Source of the DNA: an uncultured Lachnospiraceae bacterium
GTDB lineage: Bacteria; Bacillota; Clostridia; Lachnospirales; Lachnospiraceae
NCBI GenBank assembly: GCA_910584685.1
Contig: CAJUAO010000006.1
Location: 80,402-144,401 of the forward strand
Direction: 5' to 3'
DNA: 64,000 bases
The notes under the pieces were generated by a model. That model saw only the letters and a program-made list of their open reading frames with translations, was not told the DNA's origin and did not search any database. How positions within the stretch are numbered: position 1 is the stretch's first letter; the number at the start of each line of letters is the position of its first letter. The position numbers and the translations under genes were made by a program. Below are positions 37,756-45,752 of this stretch, one piece after another.

Positions 37756-39510
37756 TTATTCTCTCATTCTGAATACAGCCATAAGTAAATCAACAGGCCT
37801 TACATCCTCAAGCCAAAGCTCATATTTATGAGAATTTGACAATATTGTATCTATGCTTCCGGCAAATAGATTCTTAACAAGCTCCTTACAAATTACGGAC
37901 AGTTCAGTGGTTTTATCATCCTTTGCAAGCAGCCGTTCAAGTAAATATGTTAAGCTGTTAATCTGCCCGTCTGAGATAATGGCTGTTATCTTTGTGATAT
38001 CAGCCGTATAATCATTGATTTTAATATAACGCGCATTTTCGATTTGTACACATTCTGTAAAGAAAAAATCATTATACGGGGTTTTAAACTCAGAGCTTCT
38101 TTTCCTAATCCAGCAATAATCCGTGTAAGCAGGTAAATTATTAACGCTGTCAATATCAAACACCGGTTTAATATTTCTCTCTACAAACTCAGTCTTATCC
38201 TTAGCTATATAATCTTCCATAAGGATAACGGTATCGGCGTATCTTAAATATTCACCGGAGCCGCCTATAACAAGCAGGGTAGATATTCCCATTTGTTTAA
38301 GCTCTGTTATACGGCTGGTAAAGGGAATTATAGGCTCCTTTTTAACAAGTCTTTGCATATTTGAATCTCTTATCATAAAGTTTGCTGCGCTTGTATCTTC
38401 ATCAATCATTAGAAGTCTGCATTCTCCATATATGGCCTCTATTATGTTTGCAGCCTGAGACACGCTCCCGCTTGCCTTTGGAGTGTGAAAGCTGTGAATG
38501 CTTTCACTTCCCGGGATATACGTAAAAAATGGAGAAAGGTCTGTATTGTTTATATATCTTCCATCCTCCGCATATATTTTACATGCGCTTTCATCAGCGA
38601 TTACATATTCCCTCCCATCTCCTGAAACGTGATTGTATATGCCCGCTTCTATGGCATTAAGCAGGGTGCTTTTTCCCGAATATGCGCCTCCGGTAATTAC
38701 GGTAATTCCTCTGGGTATACCCATTCCGGTTATTATATTGTCAGGTGACAGCTTTATTTTAACCTGTAATGGTGCAGGAGAAATAAAAGGTATTGCATTT
38801 TTCATGGGTGCGTCAGACTCTCCGTCCCGGGGAAAAATACTTCCGTTTCCGACAAACGCCGTAAGATTGTTTTCCTTTAGGTATTTTCTGATTGTCATCT
38901 GATTTTTATATAAGCATATATGAGCCTGCAGCTTTAATGTATCTATAGCCTTTAGCCTTTCATAAATAAGCTCAATAATAGCCCTGACAGCGCGAAATGC
39001 GCTTTTGCCGTTGAGATTTACTTCATTTATCAACGGTGCGCTAAAATGTATTTTTATCCGAAATGCCTTCTTTTCTTCAATGTAAATACAGCCGTTTCTT
39101 TTTTGGATTATGGAATTTACCTCTTGGGCTGAAAACTCCGGCTTTTCTCTTGAGCTTTTCTTATCATTTTTATATTCCGCTGATAATTCGTTTATATGGC
39201 TTGAAATATTTCTTAAAATAAAATCCTCATAAGGGATTAGGTAAGTGTTTTCTTGTAAATTATCCATATTTTCTAAAATAATAAGCTGTTGCGGAACGAA
39301 AACATAAATAATCATTTTTTCAACAGTTCTGAGGCCTGTTCCCTGAAAGCTGAAGGACAGTTCGTTGTAGTTAAAAATCTTTTCATCTTCAACAGGCTGC
39401 ATGGAGCTGCTGATACTGCTTATATAAACCTGTCGGTCTGTGTAAAGCTTTTGTAAATACTCTTTTCTCTGCGTGTGGCCTGAAATAATTAATTTCTTAA
39501 ATTTGTTCAT
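37756..39510 (-). CDS. COG3044-type predicted ABC-class ATPase
   Basis: 584 residues, soluble, no membrane segment. It contains the signatures of the family called ABC-class ATPase (PF09818-type): GMGIPRGITVI, a Walker A variant GGAYSGKST (usually GGGYHGKST), GDGREYV, AEDGR, ASGSVSQAANIIEA, LMIDEDTSAANFMIRD (Walker B region) and LLVIGGSGEYL. The biological role of the family is unknown. Start ATG at 39510 is chosen because AGAGAGG lies upstream; a longer frame to 39645 has no ribosome site and reads across a terminator. It is preceded by a regulated-looking leader (39511-39812). Confidence 0.85.
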   Translation of the reverse strand: MNKFKKLIISGHTQRKEYLQKLYTDRQVYISSISSSMQPVEDEKIFNYNELSFSFQGTGLRTVEKMIIYVFVPQQLIILENMDNLQENTYLIPYEDFILRNISSHINELSAEYKNDKKSSREKPEFSAQEVNSIIQKRNGCIYIEEKKAFRIKIHFSAPLINEVNLNGKSAFRAVRAIIELIYERLKAIDTLKLQAHICLYKNQMTIRKYLKENNLTAFVGNGSIFPRDGESDAPMKNAIPFISPAPLQVKIKLSPDNIITGMGIPRGITVITGGAYSGKSTLLNAIEAGIYNHVSGDGREYVIADESACKIYAEDGRYINNTDLSPFFTYIPGSESIHSFHTPKASGSVSQAANIIEAIYGECRLLMIDEDTSAANFMIRDSNMQRLVKKEPIIPFTSRITELKQMGISTLLVIGGSGEYLRYADTVILMEDYIAKDKTEFVERNIKPVFDIDSVNNLPAYTDYCWIRKRSSEFKTPYNDFFFTECVQIENARYIKINDYTADITKITAIISDGQINSLTYLLERLLAKDDKTTELSVICKELVKNLFAGSIDTILSNSHKYELWLEDVRPVDLLMAVFRMRE

Positions 39511-39574
39511 AAATACCTCTCTTAAAATATTTTCCTTTTTGTTTTTTATAGAAAATATTGCAGCGTAAAAGAAC

Positions 39575-39600
39575 AAAAAAGCATACCAATAACGGCATGC
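39575..39600 (-). terminator. Attenuator-like terminator in the leader of the COG3044 gene
   Basis: On the minus strand GCATGCC (39600-39594) pairs with GGTATGC (39587-39581) around GTTATT, with one G-T pair. The next bases are TTTTTTGTTCTTTT. It lies about 65 bases before the ATPase start and after the promoter, so it would stop transcription early unless relieved. Confidence 0.7.
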
Positions 39601-39636
39601 CCTAACCACATTATAATTATTTAATTTCATAAAGCT

Positions 39637-39718
39637 GATATGCAAAATCTGTTATACAAAAATTTGATATGCAAAAGCTATTTTGCAAAATCCGCTATGC
39701 AAAAGCTGCTACGCAGAT
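39637..39718. repeat. Degenerate 14-15 bp tandem repeats in the leader
   Basis: Five to six loosely repeated units such as TATGCAAAAGCTATT, TTGCAAAATCCGC, TATGCAAAAGCTGC and TACGCAGA. They lie between the small leader ORF and the attenuator. Several units are partly self-complementary (ATTTTGCAAAAT), so alternative hairpins are possible. Confidence 0.65.
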
Positions 39719-39777
39719 AGAGAAATTAAAATAGTGGTTAATATAACATCCGACTTATATAATCCTGTTCTTGTCAT
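39709..39777 (-). CDS. Putative 22-residue leader peptide
   Basis: On the minus strand an ATG at 39777 opens 22 codons and ends at TAG (39711-39709). AGAGGTGG (39790-39783) lies 5 bases upstream, a near-perfect ribosome site. The peptide starts MTRTGLYKSD and ends in a hydrophobic ILISLSA. It sits between a promoter and an intrinsic terminator, the classic position for a regulatory leader peptide. There is no run of a single amino acid codon. Confidence 0.55.
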   Translation of the reverse strand: MTRTGLYKSDVILTTILISLSA

Positions 39778-39819
39778 ATTAACCACCTCTTTTCCTATAC
39801 CTGCAATATTCTGCGTATA

Positions 39820-39848
39820 ATGATAGCATATGAAGATAAGTTAGTCAA
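39820..39848 (-). promoter_or_regulatory. Promoter of the leader and COG3044 ATPase gene
   Basis: Minus-strand -35 TTGACT (39848-39843), 17-base spacer and -10 TATCAT (39825-39820). Transcription would start near 39813 and leave a leader of about 300 bases. Confidence 0.75.
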
Positions 39849-39944
39849 GAATTAAAAATTTCAGATACATGTTACATAAAAACTTCAGAGGAATGTTACT
39901 ATTATGTAAAAAAGGAAAAGCAGGCTAGTTCAATTAATAATTTA

Positions 39945-39974
39945 GTTACAGGTAATAGTAACATATGATATAAT
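39945..39974 (+). promoter_or_regulatory. Probable promoter of tldD-pmbA
   Basis: A perfect -10 TATAAT (39969-39974) with a weaker -35 GTTACA (39945-39950) at 18 bases. The leader to 40098 is about 115 bases and holds a 15-base tandem repeat. Confidence 0.55.
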
Positions 39975-40035
39975 TATTCCATTGAAAGCAGAAAATTGCA
40001 GGCTTGCGTCCGCATGGCATCCGCAAATCTGTAAG

Positions 40036-40065
40036 CGCAGCCGTGCTTTGCGCAGCCGTGCTTTG
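40036..40065. repeat. 15-bp tandem duplication in the tldD leader
   Basis: CGCAGCCGTGCTTTG occurs twice head to tail (40036-40050 and 40051-40065) and is followed by CGCAT, a partial third start. It is GC-richer than its surroundings. Confidence 0.75.
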
Positions 40066-40097
40066 CGCATATAAAGCCATGCAGAAATGAGGTAAAA

Positions 40098-41483
40098 ATG
40101 TTAGAAGATTTATTGGCAGAGAAAACGGCTCTATTTGAAACGGGCGTACATACGGAGCTGCGGGCCCATGAAAACCGTGGCAGAGGCGTAGCTTTAAATC
40201 AGGGAAATCTTGTGGAAAATAACCGGATAGAGGTATCAGGCGTTTGCGCAAGAGCCTACAAAAACGGCGTTTACGGATTATCTGCATCAGCAGAGTATTC
40301 CGGTGACAAGATTGAAGCGGTGCTTCGCGCAGCTACTGAAAATGCTTTATTTATGGATAAAAGAATAAATAAAGGCAAGGGTATGATACCGGTGATAACG
40401 CCGGGGTATGTTAAGCTTAACAAGGATATTATAGATACACAGCAGAAAAGAATAATAGAGTTATGTAAGGAAACGGATAATTATATAGCAAAAAAATATA
40501 CGGATATTTCCAGCAGGCTTGTAACATATTCAGAGGATTCCATGGAAAAGATACTTTACACATCTGACGGCTATAACGGACATACTACCTTGCCAAGGTG
40601 CTATATATTTATTACCATGTGCGCGGAAACAAAGGAGGGAAAGCCTGTTGAGCATTTTGCGGCAATAGGGGGCTATGGAAGCTTTGACGACAACTTTTCA
40701 AATCATGAGCATATTTATGAAAGGATTGATAAGCTGCACAAAGAGTTAATGGATAAGAGAGAGGGAGTATATCCCGAGGCAGGCTATAAGACAGTTATTC
40801 TGGGAGGAATGATGTCAGGAATGCTTTCCCACGAGGCTGTGGGACACACTGTTGAGGCGGACTTAGTACTTGGCGGCTCAGTGGCGGCGTCAGCCCTTAA
40901 TGAAAGAGTTGCATCAGAGAAGGTAAGTCTTGTGGATTTCGCCCATACTGCCTTTGGCAAACCGACACCCCTGCCTGTATATCTTGACGATGAGGGCGTA
41001 CCGGCGGAGGATGCTGTTCTTATAAAGGACGGGATACTGACAGGATACATGAATAACAGGGAAAGCGCCATGCATTTTGGAATGAAGCCCTTGGGAAATG
41101 CAAGAGCCTATAGCTTTTCAAGCGAGCCTCTTGTAAGAATGAGGAATACAAGCATACTTCCGGGAACAGACAAGCTTGAGGATATGATAGCTTCTGTTGA
41201 CGACGGCTACTATCTGCTTCAATCCCAGAACGGTCAGGCAGATTTGACAGGTGAGTTTATGTTTGGCGTATCTATGGGATATGAAATAAAAAAGGGTAAA
41301 ATAGGACGGGCGCTGCTTGATACAACCGTTACAGGCGTAGCTTTCGATATGCTTAAAACAGTTGATATGGTTTCAGATAAGGTTATATGGTCAAGCTCAG
41401 GCTATTGCGGTAAAAAACAGCCAATGCCGGTAGGTATGGGAGGTCCGGCCCTCCGATGTAAAATAATGATGGGAGGCAGGTAA
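40098..41483 (+). CDS. tldD: TldD-type metalloprotease subunit
   Basis: 461 residues. It contains HEAVGH at 245-250 (HExxxH zinc motif) followed by TVEADLVL, the family hallmark. TldD forms a heterodimer with TldE/PmbA that cleaves unfolded peptides; in E. coli it matures microcin B17 and degrades CcdA. ATG 40098 follows GAGG. The partner gene starts 1 base after its stop. No bacteriocin precursor is visible nearby, so its substrate here is unknown. Confidence 0.93.
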   Translation: MLEDLLAEKTALFETGVHTELRAHENRGRGVALNQGNLVENNRIEVSGVCARAYKNGVYGLSASAEYSGDKIEAVLRAATENALFMDKRINKGKGMIPVITPGYVKLNKDIIDTQQKRIIELCKETDNYIAKKYTDISSRLVTYSEDSMEKILYTSDGYNGHTTLPRCYIFITMCAETKEGKPVEHFAAIGGYGSFDDNFSNHEHIYERIDKLHKELMDKREGVYPEAGYKTVILGGMMSGMLSHEAVGHTVEADLVLGGSVAASALNERVASEKVSLVDFAHTAFGKPTPLPVYLDDEGVPAEDAVLIKDGILTGYMNNRESAMHFGMKPLGNARAYSFSSEPLVRMRNTSILPGTDKLEDMIASVDDGYYLLQSQNGQADLTGEFMFGVSMGYEIKKGKIGRALLDTTVTGVAFDMLKTVDMVSDKVIWSSSGYCGKKQPMPVGMGGPALRCKIMMGGR

Positions 41484-41484
41484 A

Positions 41485-42780
41485 ATGTCTGATATAAAGA
41501 AGATTTTAGATAATGCAAAAAAAAGAATGATTGAAAAAGGCGCGGATAAGGGACAGATATTTGTCACCGAATCTGAGGCAAGGGAATTTAATGTAGAAAG
41601 CGGAGAGTTTACTCTGCTTAGGACAGTTTTTACCTCGGATATAAATATAATTGTATACAAGGCTCAGAGAAAGGGTGAATATTATACCAACAGGATTGAT
41701 GATGAAGCTGTAAACAATGGGGTGGATATGGCTGTCACATCAACAGAGTCAGGTGAATATGACGAAGCCTATGATATAGCGCCATATCAGGGAAACATAC
41801 AGGCAGACAAGGGAGTTTACGAGCCTGATACGGATATGCTTTTTACGAGAACAAAGGAATTAATAGACGACATAACAAAAAATCATCCAAAGATTGTAAT
41901 TAACCGGCTGATAGTGTCCCACAACAGAAGACATATGGTGTTTGGCAATACAAACGGAACATTTTGTGACGAATATATAGGCTCATATGGTATTTCACTG
42001 GGAATCGCAGCCCATGAGGGTGATAAGAGCACATCCCTTCGCAACAGCTTCGCTGTCACTGATAATCTTGATAAGCCGTTTATTGAACTTGGAAATATAA
42101 GAAATCATATTTTAATTACAGAGTCCCAGCTTGCCGCAGAGCCTATGGAGGGTAAGTTTACGGGAACTATGGTTGTTATGCCGGATTGTATAGGTATGTT
42201 TATAAGCCCTCTGAGTAATTTTGTAAGCGATTACAGTATTTTAAACGGCACAAGCATATGGCTTAATAAGCTGGGAGAGCAGGTGGCAGACAGCAGGGTT
42301 ACAATAAAAATTGACCCGTGTGACAAGCGTATTATATGCGGTGAAACCTTAAGCTTTGACGGCTTTAAGTCAGAGCCTTATTTTCTCATTAAGGAGGGCA
42401 GGCTTGAAAGCTTTATGATAAACCAGTATACTTCCAAAAAAACAGGCTATAAGCAGGCTAAAAACGGAAGCTTCAGCGTAGTTATGGATAGGGGCGACAG
42501 GTCTGTTAATGATATTATAGGCAGCATAGACAGGGGAATTATTGTCGGGGGCTTTTCAGGAGGACAGCCGGGAATAAACGGAGACTTTTCAGGAGTTGCA
42601 AAAAACAGCTTTTTAATTGAAAATGGAATGATAACGAGGCCGGTAACGGAGGTAATGATTAACGGCAATATTGCAGATATGTTTATGAATATTGAAGGCA
42701 TATCAGAGGAAACCGTCTGCGACGGATACGACGTGCTTCCATATATGGCTTTTAACGGTATTATTGTGTCGGGAAAATAA
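41485..42780 (+). CDS. pmbA: PmbA/TldE-type metalloprotease partner subunit
   Basis: 431 residues of the TldD/PmbA fold without the HExxxH motif, as expected for the non-catalytic partner. It has the family C-terminal segments (IIVGGFSGGQPGINGDFSGVAKNSFLIENG). It is tightly coupled to tldD (stop 41483, start 41485, with GGGAGGCAGG upstream). Confidence 0.92.
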   Translation: MSDIKKILDNAKKRMIEKGADKGQIFVTESEAREFNVESGEFTLLRTVFTSDINIIVYKAQRKGEYYTNRIDDEAVNNGVDMAVTSTESGEYDEAYDIAPYQGNIQADKGVYEPDTDMLFTRTKELIDDITKNHPKIVINRLIVSHNRRHMVFGNTNGTFCDEYIGSYGISLGIAAHEGDKSTSLRNSFAVTDNLDKPFIELGNIRNHILITESQLAAEPMEGKFTGTMVVMPDCIGMFISPLSNFVSDYSILNGTSIWLNKLGEQVADSRVTIKIDPCDKRIICGETLSFDGFKSEPYFLIKEGRLESFMINQYTSKKTGYKQAKNGSFSVVMDRGDRSVNDIIGSIDRGIIVGGFSGGQPGINGDFSGVAKNSFLIENGMITRPVTEVMINGNIADMFMNIEGISEETVCDGYDVLPYMAFNGIIVSGK

Positions 42781-42891
42781 AGCCATAACAGGTTTACACA
42801 AATTTCTCTTGAATAAAACGTCAATATACTATAAAATTAACATTAAGAAATATGAACGGTGTATAAAATTTTATATCAGGAGGTAGAACTT

Positions 42892-44982
42892 ATGAATGTG
42901 TACACGACGGAAAAGATTAGAAATGTGGTGCTGTTAGGCCACGGCGGGGCAGGAAAGACGAGTCTGGCGGAATCTATGGCATATCTTGCAGGAATTACAA
43001 CAAGAATGGGAAGGGTTGAGGATGGAAATACCATAAGCGATTTTGGCAAGGAGGAGCAGAAAAGGAAAATTTCCATACATACGTCAGTAATCCCTATTGA
43101 GTGGGAGGGCAGCAAAATAAATATACTGGACACGCCGGGATATCAGGATTTCGTCGGAGAGACGGAGGAAGCGGTAAGCGCCGCCGACGCGGCAATTATT
43201 GTAGTGTCGGGAAAGTCAGGGGTTGAGGCAGGAACAGAAAAGGCATGGGAGCTTTGTGAGAAATATAAGCTTCCAAGAATCATATATGTTACAGGTATGG
43301 ACGCCGATAACGCTTCATTTAAAAACGTTGTGGAAGCCTTGACGCAGATGTACGGAAAAAGAATAGTTCCCTTCCATTTTCCAATAAGGGAAAATGAAAA
43401 ATTTGTAGGATATATAAACGTAGTAAGTGAAAATGCAGAAAGATGGAAGGACAAGACGGTAGTTGAGTGTGAAATTCCTGATTACAGCAGGGAAAATCTT
43501 GATTTATACAGAAATATCCTTATGGAGGCCGTTGCAGAGACAAGCGAAGAATTTATGGAGAGATACTTTGCCGGAGAAAAATTTTCAGAAAATGAAATAA
43601 GGTCTGCCTTAAGAGTAAATGTTATAGACGGCTCCCTTGTGCCTATTACAATGGGCTCAAATATCCTGTGTCAGGGAACCTACGCGCTGATAGACGATAT
43701 AGTTAAGTATCTTCCAAGTCCTGAAAACAGGGAAATAGCCGGAATAAACATGAACACAAAGGAAGTGTTTTTAGCAAATTACGATTTTGCAAAGGCAAAG
43801 TCTGCGTATGTGTTTAAAACCATTGTTGACCCGTATATAGGAAAGTATTCACTTATAAAGGTATGCTCGGGAGTGTTCAAGACTGACGACGTTATTTATA
43901 ACAGTGAAAAGGATATTGAGGAGAAGATAAGCAGGCTTTATGTTCTTCGGGGAAGTAAGCCTATAGAGGTGCCTGAGCTTCATGCGGGAGATATAGGAGC
44001 TATAGCAAAGCTGACGGCGGCAAGGACAGGAAACACTCTTTCAACTAAGGCAAATACCATAGTATACGGAAAATTTGATATTTCAAAGCCATATACAGCC
44101 ATGAGATATAAGGTGCCTAATAAAAACGATATAGACAAGGCGGCTCAGGCGCTGCAAAAGCTGTCCCACGAGGATTTAACCCTGAAGATTGTAAACGATT
44201 CCGAAAACAGGCAGCTTCTTCTTTACGCAATAGGAGAATTACAGCTTGAAATAATACAGAGCAGGCTTGAAAATGAATATAAATGTAAAATAGAATTAAG
44301 CAATCCAAAGGTTGCATTCCGTGAAACCATAAAAAAGACATCTGACGCAGAATATAAATATAAAAAGCAGTCGGGAGGACACGGACAGTACGGCCATGTA
44401 AAAATAAGGTTTGAGCCGTCGGGGAATACAGAGCTTCCATATGTATTTGAACAGGAGGTTGTGGGAGGAGCAGTGCCGAGGAACTTTTTCCCGGCAGTTG
44501 AAAAGGGCTTGCAGGAATCTGTTATTAAGGGGCCAATGGCTGCCTATCCTGTAGTTGGCGTAAAGGCTACGCTTTACGACGGCTCATCCCATTCGGTGGA
44601 TTCTTCGGAAATGGCATTTAAGATGGCTACTATTCAGGCGTTCAGAAAGGGCTTTATGAATGCTGCTCCGGTATTGCTTGAGCCTGTTATGAAATTAAAA
44701 GTAACAATTCCTGATAAATATTCCGGCGACGTAATGGGTGATTTAAACAAACGCCGTGGAAGGGTGCTGGGAATGAACCCCGCAGGAAACGGAAGACAGG
44801 TTATAGAGGCTGATATTCCTATGATGGAATTAACAGGCTATTGTACGGTGCTCCGCTCAATAACAGGAGGAAGAGGCAGCTATGAATATGAATTTGAAAG
44901 ATATGAGCAGGCGCCTAAGGAAATTCAGGAGGCGCAGGTAAAAGAAAGGGCAGGAAAGGTAGCGGAAGGAAATATAGAATAA
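42892..44982 (+). CDS. Elongation factor G-like GTPase (paralogue)
   Basis: 696 residues with all five EF-G domains: G1 GHGGAGKT (16-23), G3 DTPGYQDF, and domain IV with QSGGHGQYGHV. The usual G4 NKxD is replaced by TGMD (in YVTGMDADN), and G1 has GHGG in place of AHVD. These differences mark the EF-G2-like group, whose role is unclear (ribosome-dependent GTPase, recycling or stress function). Start ATG 42892 lies 8 bases after AGGAGG; an in-frame ATG at 42859 has none. It stands alone between pmbA and ahpC. The true fusA should be elsewhere. Confidence 0.88.
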   Translation: MNVYTTEKIRNVVLLGHGGAGKTSLAESMAYLAGITTRMGRVEDGNTISDFGKEEQKRKISIHTSVIPIEWEGSKINILDTPGYQDFVGETEEAVSAADAAIIVVSGKSGVEAGTEKAWELCEKYKLPRIIYVTGMDADNASFKNVVEALTQMYGKRIVPFHFPIRENEKFVGYINVVSENAERWKDKTVVECEIPDYSRENLDLYRNILMEAVAETSEEFMERYFAGEKFSENEIRSALRVNVIDGSLVPITMGSNILCQGTYALIDDIVKYLPSPENREIAGINMNTKEVFLANYDFAKAKSAYVFKTIVDPYIGKYSLIKVCSGVFKTDDVIYNSEKDIEEKISRLYVLRGSKPIEVPELHAGDIGAIAKLTAARTGNTLSTKANTIVYGKFDISKPYTAMRYKVPNKNDIDKAAQALQKLSHEDLTLKIVNDSENRQLLLYAIGELQLEIIQSRLENEYKCKIELSNPKVAFRETIKKTSDAEYKYKKQSGGHGQYGHVKIRFEPSGNTELPYVFEQEVVGGAVPRNFFPAVEKGLQESVIKGPMAAYPVVGVKATLYDGSSHSVDSSEMAFKMATIQAFRKGFMNAAPVLLEPVMKLKVTIPDKYSGDVMGDLNKRRGRVLGMNPAGNGRQVIEADIPMMELTGYCTVLRSITGGRGSYEYEFERYEQAPKEIQEAQVKERAGKVAEGNIE

Positions 44983-45015
44983 AAAATTTTAATTGAATAT
45001 ATTTCATGAGTATAT

Positions 45016-45080
45016 GGGGCTGTTGCAAAATAGATTAGCAATTATCTATGGAGCAACGGCTTCATTTTGTGATTTTTTTA
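45016..45080 (+). terminator. Terminator-like hairpin after the EF-G paralogue
   Basis: GCTGTTGC (45019-45026) pairs with GCAACGGC (45053-45060) with one G-T pair, and an inner TAGAT/ATCTA pair extends it. A T-run (ATTTTTTT) begins about 12 bases later, farther than ideal. Confidence 0.5.
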
Positions 45081-45170
45081 TTCGTCTTATTTTTAAGGAA
45101 AAATGTATAGTAGAATTAAAAATTGTTCATTATTTATTATATGAAAATAAAAATAATGGAGGATGTAGGA

Positions 45171-45734
45171 ATGTCATTAATTGGAAAAGAAATAGGAGAT
45201 TTTAAGACGTGGGCTTTTGTAAACAATGATTTTAAGGAGATAGCCAGGAAGGATGTTGTCGCGCAGTGGTCAGTATTTTTCTTTTATCCTGCGGACTTTA
45301 CCTTTGTATGTCCGACGGAGCTTGAGGATTTGGCAAATAAGTACGAGGATTTTAAAAAGATAAACTGTGAGATATACAGCGTATCCTGCGATACTCATTT
45401 TGTTCATAAGGCGTGGCATGACGCGTCAGACACCATAAAGAAAATAAAGTATCCTATGCTGGCAGACCCTACAGGCGCCATAGCCAGAGATTTTCAGGTA
45501 ATGATAGAAAGCGACGGCATGGCGGAGAGAGGAAGCTTTATAATAAATCCTGCGGGTAAAATAGTGGCCTATGAAGTAATAGCCGGAAACGTGGGAAGAA
45601 ATGCAGATGAGCTTTACAGGCGGGTTTTAGCTTCACAGTTTGTGGCAGAGCATGGAGACGAGGTATGTCCTGCAAAATGGCAGCCGGGAGAAAAGACGTT
45701 AAAGCCAAGCCTTGACCTTGTAGGACTTTTATAG
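45171..45734 (+). CDS. ahpC: Peroxiredoxin AhpC (typical 2-Cys)
   Basis: 187 residues. Peroxidatic Cys47 in FVCPTE and resolving Cys166 in EVCPAKW. It reduces hydrogen peroxide and organic peroxides in the cytoplasm and is recycled by the AhpF-like reductase encoded 18 bases downstream. ATG 45171 has GGAGG (45158-45162) at 8 bases; the frame is open 16 codons further upstream but without a ribosome site. A -10-like TATAGT is at 45106, but no good -35 or PerR box was found. Confidence 0.96.
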   Translation: MSLIGKEIGDFKTWAFVNNDFKEIARKDVVAQWSVFFFYPADFTFVCPTELEDLANKYEDFKKINCEIYSVSCDTHFVHKAWHDASDTIKKIKYPMLADPTGAIARDFQVMIESDGMAERGSFIINPAGKIVAYEVIAGNVGRNADELYRRVLASQFVAEHGDEVCPAKWQPGEKTLKPSLDLVGLL

Positions 45735-45752
45735 CTTTGGAGGTCAGAGCTT

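Noticed and set aside
39511..39645. 45-residue N-terminal extension of the COG3044 ATPase
   Set aside because: No ribosome site before 39645. The segment contains the intrinsic terminator and reads unlike the family N-terminus; ATG 39510 has AGAGAGG.
44993..45205. Plus-strand ORF of 70 residues before ahpC
   Set aside because: It spans a terminator-like hairpin and overlaps the ahpC start in another frame; no ribosome site.
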